Counted from the first letter of the stretch, positions 17,240-26,493 are shown. The stretch: DNA of 64,000 nucleotides from Paracoccus sp. MA (GCF_020990385.1 NZ_CP087597.1:767001-831000); one strand, 5' to 3'. Notes: generated by a model from the sequence alone, not told the origin. Numbers and translations are program-made.

Positions 17240-18352
17240 CTAGCCGGGTCGCTCACCAGGCCGAAAAGCTCTTCTGTCGGGTTTCCAGGATCTGAGATTC
17301 AAGATCGAAGGTCTGCCTTCCCACCATTTCTGGGCGATACGTTGTCCGTTGCTGTATCGCAATACGAGCCGGCCTCTAGCAGCGGCTCGGACAAGACTGT
17401 CACATATTTCCCGCTCTTCCTTGGTCAATGCGGGTAGTTCGGCGACTGTGTTATCTTTTCCCGAGGGACTGCAAGAAAGGAATTCCGAGGTCGCGAATCC
17501 ACGGTAGCGTACTGCAAGCCAATGATTGGTTTCCAGCGAGTCCTGATAGATTTTCCGACGCAGTTCCGGCTTCATGAAGGTGAAATCATTGACTTCTCCG
17601 GGGTAGTGTCGAAAGAGATCGGAGATCATCACGATGTATCTGACAGGAAGTGCCATCTCTCCGGTTTCACGGATGTATTTTCCCGAGCAATATCGGATAG
17701 CACTTAATGCTTTCAGACCAAACCTCTTATTTACGATATCGGAATCCGGCATCTCGACATCCAGCTTGAGAGCATATTTCAGCATGTGACTGACGATGCC
17801 ATTCGTCTTGGCTTCCTTGTCGAAAGGCAGGCAGATGATGTTTTCGTGACCTATCGCCTTTCCCCAAGCGGTGACGATGCCCTTGTATTCCGTTATCTTC
17901 GCCCCCTGCTCCTGGTAGAATTCATCTATCGTTCCGCTATGTCGGCCAAACCTGAGCAGCTGATTATATCCGGATTCTATATAGTCCCATTGAGGACGAA
18001 GATAGAGGATCACCTTGCAATCATAATCGGCGAAATGCTTTCTGAACTTCGCAGCAACAGTATTGGCCAGAAATCTTCTAAAGGCTTCACTGGACAGCAA
18101 TATGTTGTCTGCGCCCGTGGACCTGACCTCTTCCTCCAGATCCGCCCAGCTTCCACGAGCCGGTAGAAACGATTTCGGCGCATATAGTTCATAGGCCAGA
18201 TTGTGATGTGCGACCAGCTTCCTGACATACCGGCCTTTACGAGGATAGTACACAATGCGGTTTTCCGCGGAATCACTATGTTCTGCAAAAGCCCGCTGTA
18301 TTGCGGTCGTCCCGCACTTCGGCTGGCCGATATGTAAAAAGATACGCTTCAC
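17240..18352 (-). CDS. sulfotransferase-like protein of the polysaccharide cluster
   Basis: A 370-residue cytoplasmic protein. The N-terminus KRIFLHIGQPKCGTTAIQ has the form of the 5'-phosphosulfate-binding P-loop of sulfotransferases. YLRPQWDYIESGYNQ near residues 115-130 has the arginine/serine pattern of the 3'-phosphate (PAPS) site. It would transfer sulfate from PAPS to a sugar. The cysDNC genes that make PAPS lie 8 kb away on the same strand. GC content is lower than in neighbouring genes, with AT-rich codons throughout, a sign of transfer. A plain P-loop family member without transferase activity cannot be excluded. Confidence 0.68.
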   Translation of the reverse strand: MKRIFLHIGQPKCGTTAIQRAFAEHSDSAENRIVYYPRKGRYVRKLVAHHNLAYELYAPKSFLPARGSWADLEEEVRSTGADNILLSSEAFRRFLANTVAAKFRKHFADYDCKVILYLRPQWDYIESGYNQLLRFGRHSGTIDEFYQEQGAKITEYKGIVTAWGKAIGHENIICLPFDKEAKTNGIVSHMLKYALKLDVEMPDSDIVNKRFGLKALSAIRYCSGKYIRETGEMALPVRYIVMISDLFRHYPGEVNDFTFMKPELRRKIYQDSLETNHWLAVRYRGFATSEFLSCSPSGKDNTVAELPALTKEEREICDSLVRAAARGRLVLRYSNGQRIAQKWWEGRPSILNLRSWKPDRRAFRPGERPG

Positions 18353-18423
18353 AATCCTACCTTCCGGCTTTTATTTTTCTATCACTCGCAAGCTCTGGTT
18401 GCGTTTTTCCGACGCGCACCCGC

Positions 18424-19203
18424 CTATCCCTTGATCAGCACTCCGAACCGCCGATTCACGATACAGACGAAATCATGGTGCTCCATGCGCATCATGCAGC
18501 GAAAGGCCTCGCGCGAGGATTCGGAATAGGACAGATCGTCCACGATGATCATGGATCGCCGCGCCATCCAACCGATCAGGGAACGAAAGCTGCGCAGCAT
18601 GGCGTCCTTTTCATGCACCGCATCGATGAAGGCCAGATCCACCTCGGCCGCACCGGCCAGATAGGAGGGAAAACAGGCGAAATCGCCTTGCACCACCCGC
18701 GAGCCGGGATCGATCAGGTTGACCGAAGCCTGGGCGATCTCGGCATAATCCGAGATCTCGAAGGAGAGCAGCGTGCCGCCTTCGGCCCGGCGGGCGGCCG
18801 CGGCCAGATACATCGACGAAATGCCGAAACCCGCGCCTGCCTCGAGGATCAGCCCCGCCTCGATGCTGCGCGCCAGATTGTAGAGCACGGCGCCATAGGC
18901 GGGCGAGATCGCCAGAATGTCCGAGGTGACCAGGCCCGGCCCCTCGCGCCCGGCATGGGACTTGCCGCCGTAAGAACGGTGCAGGGGGCTGGGCGCATAG
19001 TTGCGCAGCGCCGTCCGCCGCCGGCCGATCTCGGCCTGGGTCTCGGGCTCGATCTCGCCTCCCAGCACCGCCCGGAACCGCGCGCGGTCCCAGGTCGGCG
19101 AGTTCTCGCGCAGATAGGTGACGGCGAACCGGCTTTCCCCGGCCCCGGCGGGGGCGGCGACAGGGGTGGGGGCCGGTTCGCCCTCTTTGTGGGATTGATC
19201 CAT
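18424..19203 (-). CDS. class I SAM-dependent methyltransferase
   Basis: A 259-residue protein. The SAM-binding motif I is LILEAGAGFGISSMYLAAAA (about residues 117-136), followed by an acidic residue in TLLSFEISDYAEI and by VDLAFIDAVHEKDAML, the metal-dependent O-methyltransferase pattern. The first 25 residues are proline/alanine-rich and probably disordered. It is placed between sulfotransferase and pyruvyltransferase genes, so methylation of a sugar or of a polysaccharide end is a reasonable inference. No membrane segment. Confidence 0.72.
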   Translation of the reverse strand: MDQSHKEGEPAPTPVAAPAGAGESRFAVTYLRENSPTWDRARFRAVLGGEIEPETQAEIGRRRTALRNYAPSPLHRSYGGKSHAGREGPGLVTSDILAISPAYGAVLYNLARSIEAGLILEAGAGFGISSMYLAAAARRAEGGTLLSFEISDYAEIAQASVNLIDPGSRVVQGDFACFPSYLAGAAEVDLAFIDAVHEKDAMLRSFRSLIGWMARRSMIIVDDLSYSESSREAFRCMMRMEHHDFVCIVNRRFGVLIKG

Positions 19204-19216
19204 ATATCGGGTTCTT

Positions 19217-21208
19217 TCAGGTCCTGGCCGGGACGGGTCCGGCCTGCCAGCTTGCCATCCATTCCCCGGCGGCGCGGGTCACCTCGGGCAGGGCCTCGAA
19301 GGGCGCCGCCGCCAGCAGGGCCGCGATGTCGATGGGCTTGCGGGCCAGCAGGAAACGCTCGGCCGGGATGGTGTCCGGATCAAGGCCGGCGAATTGCGAC
19401 AGGTCCACCGCCTCGGGCGCGCGCTCATGGCCGATCGACTGGTAATAGTCGTCGAACTTGATGCCGTCGCCGTGGATCTGGGTGCTGGACGAGGTGACCG
19501 TCGCCAGGCAGGCGGGAATGCCGTAGGCCTGCGCGATGATCACGCCATGCAGCGAGGAGGAGACGATGCGCTCGCAATCGTGCATCTCGTCCAGGAAGGC
19601 CTCGATCTCGTCATAGCCGAGACGGCGGATGTCGATGCGCTTGACGGCCGGATCGACCGGGGTCGCCATCTCTTCATGGGTGAAATGCAGGATCAGCCCG
19701 GTCTTGTGGCGCGGCTTGGCCGTGCGCGGATAGAGGATCGGCAGCAGCCAGGCCGGATCGCCATAGACCTCGGGGCAGGTGCCGCCGTTGGCGATGACCA
19801 GGTCGCGGGTCAGCGGGCCGCGCACCGCGTGATAATGCGCCCCTGCCGCCAGGGTGTCGCGAGAATTCGGCGTGCCGCTGCCCCAGACCCGGCTGCCCTC
19901 GCGGGCGTATTTGATGACCGAACCGATGGCGCAGAGCCCGATGCCGCGGCCCGCCCATTCCGGGGGAATGCCGGTGACCTTCTCGACGATATAGGGGTTC
20001 ACGATGTCGCCCAGGTTGCCGGGATAGGGCTGTTCCCACCAGAACAGCTTGACCCGCCGCGAGGGCTCGATGCCGCGCTGTTCCGCCCGCCGGTCGAGCG
20101 AGGCGCGGAACAGCCGGCTGCGCGAGAAGCTGATGACCGCCTCGTTGCCGGTCAGCAGGATCTCGGAGAACAGCTCGTCCGCGCGGGCCCATGCCTTCTG
20201 ATCGATCGCCTGCAAGAGCTGGAAGCGCAGCGCATAGGGGTGAAGATGCTCGTTGTCGCGATAGCGCGCCAGATTGGCCTTCAGCACCGAAGGGTCCTTG
20301 AACTTGGCCGAGATCTCGAGCAGCCGGTGATAGCTGGCGTAATCCTCGGGATCGCGCGACAGCAGGGCGTGGAAATAGTCGCAGACCAGCGTCCGCCGCC
20401 CCGCCCGGGCCGCGTCGGAGATCAGGTCCAGAATGACCGCCTTCTGGCTTTCGGGACGCATGATGTCGGGGGTGTGCTGAAGCACCTTTCCCTTGAATTC
20501 CTTGACGTTTCCGCTGTCGCCATGCAGGAAGTAGGCGCCGGGATTTTCAGAATCCTGCGGGCGGACGACGTCATTGGGCGACAGCACAAGCAGCCGCGGC
20601 CGGGCGCTGGTGCGCCGGAAGGCCTCTTCGAGGATGTAGTCGTCGGTGAAATCGCCCTCGGTTTCGCGTTCGACCCGCTTGCATTCGTAAAGCAGTTCCA
20701 GCGTCTCGCGGGTGTAGTTCAGGATCAGATAGCCCGGATGGAAGCGGCGGGCGTAAAGCGAGAAATTTTCCTGCGGCAGGAAGCGGAATCCGCGCATGAA
20801 GGCCGCGATGTCATAGGCGCGGCTGGCCAGGTTATCGACATTGCGCAGCAGCTTGGTGTCCACGTCGACCCACATGATCGTGCTGCGATGCTTGAGTAGC
20901 ATCTTGCGATAGAAGCGGACCTTGGCGCGGCAGATCTCGCTCCAGCTCGTGCCTTCGGGAAAGGTGATGGGCTGGATGTCGTGCAGCATGCCCAGCTCGT
21001 CGCAGCGGGCGCGCAGCTCGTTGGCCTTTTCTTCGTAATAGCCGCCCTCGGTATAGAAGCTGACGATGGTGATGCGCTGGCTGGCCACCTCGCCGCGGCG
21101 GCGGACATAACGTAGCAGGGCTTCGGGCAACAGCTTCTTGGCCAGGCGCACCGAGACGGGGGTTGGGGAGGGCTGGAAGAGGTTGGTGTTGGCGCTTGTT
21201 TCGGTCAT
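19217..21208 (-). CDS. glycosyltransferase-polysaccharide pyruvyltransferase fusion, copy 1
   Basis: A 663-residue two-domain protein. The N-terminal part (about 40-250) looks like a glycosyltransferase with the metal-binding WVDVDTKLLR motif and the FLHGDSGNVKEFKGK segment. The C-terminal part (about 390-620) has polysaccharide pyruvyltransferase features: FWWEQPYPGNLGDIVNPYIV, VRGPLTRDLV, EVYGDPAWLLP and VSSSLHGVIIAQAYGIP. Start at 21208; upstream in-frame codons run through a hairpin-rich gap. It shares architecture with the protein at 24140-25951, with the capsule exporter between them. Likely adds a sugar and a pyruvate ketal to the exported polymer; unproven. Confidence 0.7.
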   Translation of the reverse strand: MTETSANTNLFQPSPTPVSVRLAKKLLPEALLRYVRRRGEVASQRITIVSFYTEGGYYEEKANELRARCDELGMLHDIQPITFPEGTSWSEICRAKVRFYRKMLLKHRSTIMWVDVDTKLLRNVDNLASRAYDIAAFMRGFRFLPQENFSLYARRFHPGYLILNYTRETLELLYECKRVERETEGDFTDDYILEEAFRRTSARPRLLVLSPNDVVRPQDSENPGAYFLHGDSGNVKEFKGKVLQHTPDIMRPESQKAVILDLISDAARAGRRTLVCDYFHALLSRDPEDYASYHRLLEISAKFKDPSVLKANLARYRDNEHLHPYALRFQLLQAIDQKAWARADELFSEILLTGNEAVISFSRSRLFRASLDRRAEQRGIEPSRRVKLFWWEQPYPGNLGDIVNPYIVEKVTGIPPEWAGRGIGLCAIGSVIKYAREGSRVWGSGTPNSRDTLAAGAHYHAVRGPLTRDLVIANGGTCPEVYGDPAWLLPILYPRTAKPRHKTGLILHFTHEEMATPVDPAVKRIDIRRLGYDEIEAFLDEMHDCERIVSSSLHGVIIAQAYGIPACLATVTSSSTQIHGDGIKFDDYYQSIGHERAPEAVDLSQFAGLDPDTIPAERFLLARKPIDIAALLAAAPFEALPEVTRAAGEWMASWQAGPVPART

Positions 21209-21307
21209 GGGAGCAGCTTTTCCTTGAGAGGTTTCACCTGCCGCAGACGCGACGGCAATAGGGAGGGGAGGAGGATTATGTATAAACAAAAAAATCAGTA
21301 TCTTACC

Positions 21308-21327
21308 TTTCCGGATCAATCCGGAAA
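21308..21327 (-). terminator. hairpin downstream of kpsM with a nearby T-run
   Basis: Perfect 9-bp arms TTTCCGGAT and ATCCGGAAA with a 2-nt loop. On the minus strand a run of seven T follows about 12 nt later (complement of 21288-21295). It lies between the exporter genes and the downstream pyruvyltransferase fusion and could partly terminate kpsETM transcription. Confidence 0.45.
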
Positions 21328-21450
21328 CCAAGCCCGGCGGTCCCGCTTTCGCTGCGGGGGTGACGGGCTGGCCAAGACCCTGGCACGGCACGGGGATGCC
21401 GTCGCTGGGGCGGGTATTTCGGTCCGGCGCAAGGGCCGGCTTCCGGGCTT

Positions 21451-21471
21451 GGCCATGGCACCGCCATGGCC
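21451..21471 (-). terminator. strong hairpin just after kpsM
   Basis: Perfect 9-bp arms GGCCATGGC and GCCATGGCC with a 3-nt loop start 8 nt after the kpsM stop codon. There is no U-tract, so it may protect the 3' end or stabilise the mRNA rather than terminate. Confidence 0.4.
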
Positions 21472-21478
21472 GCGCATT

Positions 21479-22276
21479 TCATCGCTGCGCCAGATCGCGG
21501 TGCCATTTGGTCAGCAGCGCCAGGCCGGCGGCGAACAGCACCGCGGCGATGGTGATGACATAGAGCGGCTCGACATATTCGGCGCGATAGGTCGAATAGA
21601 ACCCCGAGCGGCTGGTGCCGACGATATGGATCAGCGGGTTGAACCAGACATAATCGCGATAGGGCATCGGAATGCTGTCGAAGGACATGAAGATGCACGA
21701 CAGCAGGAACAGCGGCCGGGTGATGATCCCCCAGATGTTGGCCCAGACGGGAAAGCGCCGCATCAGGAAGCAGTTCATGCAGCCCACGCCGAGCGCCAGC
21801 CCGGCGGCCATCAGGAAGGCCAGCATGATGCGGGGCAGGTTCACGATCAGCTCGATATCGTCGTAATAGATGATGCCGGTCAGCACGATCACGAAGACCA
21901 GCGCCTGGATCATGCAGGCCAGCACGAAGCGCGCGATGATCGCATCGACGAAGGTCACGCCGGGATAGAACAGCAGCTGCTTCGAGAAGGACAGCGATTG
22001 CGCGATCTTGCGGCTGATGTCGAGGAACATGATGAAGGGCAGCAGCCCCGAGGCATAGAACAGCGCAAAGCTGGACCCCATCGGCGGCACCCGCACGCCC
22101 AGCGAAAAGATGATGGTCAGCAGCGCGATGCCGCCCACCGGCTCCAGCACGGTCCAGATGAACCCGCCCGGCGACTTGCCGTAAGAGGTCGACATCTCGC
22201 GGAAGATCAGCGCGAAGATGGTGCGCAGCGCCGGCATCCGGGTCAGGGGGTGATGTTGGGGCATCAGGGCTTGCAT
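21479..22276 (-). CDS. kpsM: capsule polysaccharide ABC exporter permease (KpsM type)
   Basis: A 265-residue ABC-2 permease. A cytoplasmic N-terminus with REMSTSYGKSPGGFIWTVLEP, the typical KpsM/Wzm amphipathic entry, is followed by six hydrophobic helices. The start at 22276 lies 4 nt after the kpsT stop behind GAGG. An open frame upstream overlaps kpsT and is not used. It forms the membrane pore for lipid-linked polysaccharide with KpsT, and the adjacent KpsE completes the inner-membrane part. Confidence 0.88.
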   Translation of the reverse strand: MQALMPQHHPLTRMPALRTIFALIFREMSTSYGKSPGGFIWTVLEPVGGIALLTIIFSLGVRVPPMGSSFALFYASGLLPFIMFLDISRKIAQSLSFSKQLLFYPGVTFVDAIIARFVLACMIQALVFVIVLTGIIYYDDIELIVNLPRIMLAFLMAAGLALGVGCMNCFLMRRFPVWANIWGIITRPLFLLSCIFMSFDSIPMPYRDYVWFNPLIHIVGTSRSGFYSTYRAEYVEPLYVITIAAVLFAAGLALLTKWHRDLAQR

Positions 22277-22280
22277 CGCG

Positions 22281-22958
22281 TCAGTCCTCGTCGTCCACGC
22301 CGCTGGCGCCGATATTGGCTTGGTGCACCTCGATGGCCTGCTCGACATCCTCGAAATAGGTCAGCTGCCCCTTGTGCAGCACCGCGGCAGAATCGCAGAC
22401 CGCGCGGATCATGCGCATGGAATGTGTCACCATGATGGCACCGCTGTTCTTCAGGCGGTTGCGGAAATAGCTCTGGCTCTTGTCGCGGAAATTGCCGTCC
22501 CCGACCGAGGTCACCTCGTCCACCAGATAGGTGTCGAAATGGATGCCCATCGACACGCCGAAGGCCAGCCGCGAGCGCATCCCCGACGAGTAATGCCCGA
22601 AGGGCAGGTAGAGGTGATGCCCCAGATCCGAGAAATGCGCGACGAAGGCCAGCAGCTTGTCGGCATCGACATTATAGACCCGGGCGATGAAGCGGGTGTT
22701 CTGCGCGCCGGTCAGGTCGGGATGGAAGCTGCCGGCAAAGCCCACCGGCCAGGATACGGTGCCGGTGGTCACCACCCGCCCGCGATCGGGCCGGATAACG
22801 CCGGCGATGATCCGCAGCAGCGTCGATTTGCCGGCGCCGTTATGGCCCAGCAGGCCGACGCTGGTTCCCGTCGGGAAGGTCACGTTCACGTCGCGCGCCA
22901 CGACCGTGGTGCGCCCGTTGACCGTGAAGCTTTTCGACAGGTTCTCCAGCCGGATCAT
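22281..22958 (-). CDS. kpsT: capsule polysaccharide ABC exporter ATPase (KpsT type)
   Basis: A 225-residue ABC ATPase. Walker A is GLLGHNGAGKST (about 35-46). The signature is YSSGMRSRLAFG rather than LSGGQ, which is characteristic of the KpsT/Wzt polysaccharide exporters. The Walker B region is TYLVDEVTSVGD and the switch histidine is in VTHSM. The C-terminus ends soon after the switch, so the carbohydrate-binding extension of Wzt is missing, as expected for KpsT. It overlaps the kpsE stop by one base. Confidence 0.92.
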   Translation of the reverse strand: MIRLENLSKSFTVNGRTTVVARDVNVTFPTGTSVGLLGHNGAGKSTLLRIIAGVIRPDRGRVVTTGTVSWPVGFAGSFHPDLTGAQNTRFIARVYNVDADKLLAFVAHFSDLGHHLYLPFGHYSSGMRSRLAFGVSMGIHFDTYLVDEVTSVGDGNFRDKSQSYFRNRLKNSGAIMVTHSMRMIRAVCDSAAVLHKGQLTYFEDVEQAIEVHQANIGASGVDDED

Positions 22959-24124
22959 CAGTGTCGGTCGCGGTTGCTATAGCCGATCAGCACGAGGCTG
23001 AGCCAGCCGATGAAGATGAAGGTGACGGCAAGAAGCGTGATCATCAGCCGCCGCGGGCGGGTGGCCGTCTCGGCCAGGGTGGGCTCGACGAAGGTCGCGA
23101 GGTAGCGGCTGTCCTGTTCGGACTTGGCGCGGGCGCCCTCGACCCCCGACAGCGCGAGCGCATAGCTTTTCTCGGCCAGTTCCAGGTCCAGCTGCAGCTT
23201 GGTGTATTCGTCCACCACCGAGCTGAAGCTGACATCGCTGGGCGCGCTGGTGGCATAGCTCTGCTGTTCCTGCTCGATCCGGCGCTTGAGCACATCGACG
23301 CGCAGCTGGGCCTGGGTCAGGCGGACATCGGCGGTGCCCTGGTTGCGCAGGGTCTCGACCTGGACCATGGCCTCGGTCAGTTCCTGCGACAGGCTGGTGA
23401 CCACCGAGGCATTGATGTTCACCACCGATTGCGGGTCGATCAGCTTGTACTTGTCGCGGAAGCGCGCCAGCGCCACGCGGGCCTTGGCCAGGTCATCCTC
23501 GGTCTTGGCGAGGTCGCGTTGGGCGTAGCGCAGCGAATTGTCGCGCGCCTCGTCCGAGACGGCGTTGACCAGGCGGCCGGCGGCCTTGTGGATGCCCTGC
23601 GCGATGCGGTGGGCGTCCTCGGAGGTAAAGGCGCGCACCTCGATCTCGATCATGCCGGTTGCCGAATCGACGCTGATGGTGACCATCCGCCGCCAGTAAT
23701 CCACCAGCTGCTCCTGGCTCGATCCCTCACGCAGCGTGAAGACCGGGTCGCCCTTGGGCTTGGTGAACATCGCCCGCAGGTCCAACTCGCGGTCGAGCTG
23801 GGCGACGAAGTTCGGGCTGCGCAGGTATTTGTAGAGGATCTGCGCATCCGTGGTCGTGTTGCCCACCGAGGACAGGCCGAATCCGGCCAGCAGCCCCAGG
23901 TTCGGCGTCTCTTCGTCGCGGACCACGAAAGAGACCTCGGAGACATACTGGTCCTTCGCGATCAGGAACATGTAGGTCGCGACAAGCAGCGAAGGCAGCG
24001 CAAAGACCAGCAGGAAGCTGGCCAGCACCAGCGTATGAACCCGCTTCCAGCCCGAGCGGCCGACCGGAGGCAGGACACGCGGGTTGGCGGGCTGTGTGCG
24101 CTGCGGAGTTTCCAGATCTTTCAC
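22958..24124 (-). CDS. kpsE: capsule export inner-membrane protein (KpsE/polysaccharide co-polymerase type)
   Basis: A 388-residue protein with one membrane helix near residues 28-52 and another near 358-380. The large periplasmic part between them has coiled-coil stretches (about 180-320). This is the KpsE/PCP-3 layout. VRDEETPNLGLLAGFGLSS near residue 65 is typical of the family. It links the KpsMT exporter to an outer-membrane channel. No KpsD/Wza-type outer-membrane gene is present in this window. It precedes kpsT in the same operon. Confidence 0.87.
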   Translation of the reverse strand: MKDLETPQRTQPANPRVLPPVGRSGWKRVHTLVLASFLLVFALPSLLVATYMFLIAKDQYVSEVSFVVRDEETPNLGLLAGFGLSSVGNTTTDAQILYKYLRSPNFVAQLDRELDLRAMFTKPKGDPVFTLREGSSQEQLVDYWRRMVTISVDSATGMIEIEVRAFTSEDAHRIAQGIHKAAGRLVNAVSDEARDNSLRYAQRDLAKTEDDLAKARVALARFRDKYKLIDPQSVVNINASVVTSLSQELTEAMVQVETLRNQGTADVRLTQAQLRVDVLKRRIEQEQQSYATSAPSDVSFSSVVDEYTKLQLDLELAEKSYALALSGVEGARAKSEQDSRYLATFVEPTLAETATRPRRLMITLLAVTFIFIGWLSLVLIGYSNRDRH

Positions 24125-24139
24125 GAGCCGTTCCGATCG

Positions 24140-25951
24140 TTATTGCATCAAGGGACGGGCGGCGCGGTCATAGGCCGCGACGGCCTCTGTCAGGGCGGAT
24201 TCGATGTCATCCATCGCCGCCTCGGAAATGCGGTCATGCTCGACCAGGTCGGTCAGCGCGCGATGACGCAGGTCCAGGCCCACCGTCTGCGGCAGGCGTT
24301 CGGGCAGCCCGACGCCGGCGGCGTAGTCGCGATACTTGATCCGGTCGCCGGCGACAGCGTCCTCGAAGCCCTCGAAGGTGATCAGCCCGACCGGGATGCC
24401 ATAGGCATGGCAGGTGATGTAGACATGCATCGCGCTGGTCAGCACCGCATCATATTGCAGCAGCGTGCCGATCAGCGACTCGATATCGGCGCGGCGCGAC
24501 AGCAGCACCGAAAGCTCGTCCACCTGCTCGGGCAGCCGCAGCGACAGCTTGCGATGCGCGAAATGGCGCACCAGCGCCAGGCGCCCGTTCGTCGCCTGCG
24601 GCCGTTCCAGCGGGATCAACCGGGGCAGGATCGCCGCCGGATCGCCGAAGCGTTCGACGCGCGGCCCGCCCGCCTCGGCGACCAGCTGCGCCGAATGCGG
24701 CCCCCGCAAGGAGATATAGGTCGCATCGGGCGCGATCTCGGTATCGGCGCGGCTGAAGCCGGTGCCGACCAGGATCGAGCTTTTCTGCGCGAAGCGCCCG
24801 ATCGAACCGACGGCCATCAGATGCGGCCCGGCGCCGATCTCGTCATGGCGCTGGAAGCGCACCGGCCTGCCGGCATGGGCCTGCAGGATCAGCGGCGACA
24901 GCCAGTCGCCGTAATTGCCCGGATAAGGCTTGTCCCACCACAGCAACGGCAGCGGCGCGCCGGTTCCGCTGGTGACATGGTCCAGGAAGGCCATCGCCGC
25001 CCCGATCACCACCCGGTCGGTCTTGCCCAGCAGCCGGCGGGACGAGATATCGGCGATGCGGGCCTCGACCGCCTCGCGATTGCCGCTGCGGGCCTCATGG
25101 ACCAGATTGTAGATGCTGCGCTGCGACAGTTCGCGCGAGGCCGGCATGGTGGGCGACAGGTATTCCGTCAGCCCGATGCTGTCCGACAGCCGCCGCAGCG
25201 GCACCGCGACCCGGCGGGGCAGGGCGCCCTGCAGGCGGCGCGCGGCCTGCAACGCGACCGATTTCGGCTTTGCCCCGCCTGACAGGGCGCGCGCCGCCGC
25301 CGTCGAGCGGCTGTGCTGGGCGGCCAGCCCCTTGAAGGTGGCGACATTGCCGCTGGAACCGAAATAGAAGAACGGCCGGCGGCCGCTGTCGGGCAGGTCG
25401 GCGCGCCCCAGCAGCATGGACGAGGGAATCATCTGGAAGGTCAGCTGATCGGCGTTCTTGCGCCAGGCTTCCTCGAAGAAGAAATCGTCCGTGGCGCGCA
25501 TCGTCATGGTTTCGCAGGCGGCGCGGGCGTCGCGGATGTAGTTGCGTGCGGCGGCCGTGGTGTTGATGCCCCAGAAGCACGGCTCCCAGAAGCGCGCGCT
25601 GTTGGCATAGCCGATCCGCATGGGATGGCCGAAACCGCGCTGGAAGCCGATGATGTCGGCCGAGAAGCCCGAGACGAAATCCGGCAGGTAGTCGATGTCG
25701 CAATCCACGTCGATCCAGAAGATCTTGCGCTTCGGATTGCTCTCGCAGACCGAGTACAGGAACGGGATCTTCTTGCGGCAGATCTCCAGCCATTCCTCGC
25801 CGGGCGCCTTGGGAACCTCGGCGATCTCATGGGCGATGCCCAGCCGGTCCAGCGAACGACGCAGGTTCTGCGCTGACTGTGCGTAATAGTCGTCAGGTGT
25901 GTGGAACGAGCAGAACAGGACGTCTGCTGGAAGCGGTCCGCCGAAAGGCAT
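24140..25951 (-). CDS. glycosyltransferase-polysaccharide pyruvyltransferase fusion, copy 2
   Basis: A 603-residue two-domain protein, related in layout to the one at 19217. The N-terminal part carries a glycosyltransferase-type KIFWIDVDCDIDYLPDF motif (DxD) near residue 75. The C-terminal part has LLWWDKPYPGNYGDWLSPLIL, the SLRGPHSAQLV block and VLTSAMHVYITCHAYGIPVGL. It lacks the SLHG form of the late histidine motif seen in copy 1 (SAMH instead). It lies 15 nt before kpsE and is probably the first gene of the export operon. The acceptor sugar is unknown. Confidence 0.68.
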   Translation of the reverse strand: MPFGGPLPADVLFCSFHTPDDYYAQSAQNLRRSLDRLGIAHEIAEVPKAPGEEWLEICRKKIPFLYSVCESNPKRKIFWIDVDCDIDYLPDFVSGFSADIIGFQRGFGHPMRIGYANSARFWEPCFWGINTTAAARNYIRDARAACETMTMRATDDFFFEEAWRKNADQLTFQMIPSSMLLGRADLPDSGRRPFFYFGSSGNVATFKGLAAQHSRSTAAARALSGGAKPKSVALQAARRLQGALPRRVAVPLRRLSDSIGLTEYLSPTMPASRELSQRSIYNLVHEARSGNREAVEARIADISSRRLLGKTDRVVIGAAMAFLDHVTSGTGAPLPLLWWDKPYPGNYGDWLSPLILQAHAGRPVRFQRHDEIGAGPHLMAVGSIGRFAQKSSILVGTGFSRADTEIAPDATYISLRGPHSAQLVAEAGGPRVERFGDPAAILPRLIPLERPQATNGRLALVRHFAHRKLSLRLPEQVDELSVLLSRRADIESLIGTLLQYDAVLTSAMHVYITCHAYGIPVGLITFEGFEDAVAGDRIKYRDYAAGVGLPERLPQTVGLDLRHRALTDLVEHDRISEAAMDDIESALTEAVAAYDRAARPLMQ

Positions 25952-26028
25952 GTCTGTGTCTCGTTTCAGGCGTTCGTCAGGTTGGCCAAAAGGGACCGAA
26001 ACAAGTCGGCCGATACGAGGCGTTGTTA

Positions 26029-26045
26029 AACTGAATCGTTCAGTT
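26029..26045. promoter_or_regulatory. 17-bp palindrome upstream of the capsule operon
   Basis: Perfect arms AACTGAA and TTCAGTT around TCG, 78 bp before the start codon at 25951. Size and position suit a dimeric regulator operator for the polysaccharide operon. The regulator is unknown. Confidence 0.4.
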
Positions 26046-26239
26046 CCTGCAACCGAGACTGCGAAAAAAGGCAGGGCTTTGCCGGGTTCACAAATGCTTC
26101 AGCATCAAAAGAATGCAGAATGCCCTGAATGCAGAAGGATTTCCAACGCGCTGTCGATAAAGCCGAATTTGTCCGCGCGGCACGCTGTGGCAGGCCGCCC
26201 ACGGTGACCACCAAACCGCCTGTCCGGCAGGGTCAAATC

Positions 26240-26257
26240 TGGGCGGAAATCCGCCCA
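26240..26257. promoter_or_regulatory. 18-bp palindrome in the same gap
   Basis: Perfect 8-bp arms TGGGCGGA and TCCGCCCA with AA between. It could be an operator or a short RNA hairpin; nothing else distinguishes the two. Confidence 0.3.
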
Positions 26258-26465
26258 ATGCGCGTTCCTTCCGGCGTCTTATGCCAGACCATGGCCCGGC
26301 AGGTGGCCTGCAAGCCGGGGAAAGCGCCGGATCGCGGCGACAGAGTCGCGGGCCTGCCGCGCCGGTTTGCTGGCGCGCGGCAGCCGAAATCCCGCGGAGA
26401 TTCCCGGTCGAAGCTTGCGGGCCACCCCGGCGGGCCGGTTTCCGGAAATCGCTGCGGATGGAGGA

Positions 26466-26493
26466 GCGGGCGGGCGATTTGCCGCCCGCCCGC
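26466..26493 (-). terminator. GC-rich hairpin after cysNC
   Basis: Perfect 11-bp arms GCGGGCGGGCG and CGCCCGCCCGC with a 6-nt loop begin 18 nt after the cysNC stop. The minus-strand sequence after it has no T-run, so it is a terminator-like or 3'-stabilising structure. Confidence 0.5.
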
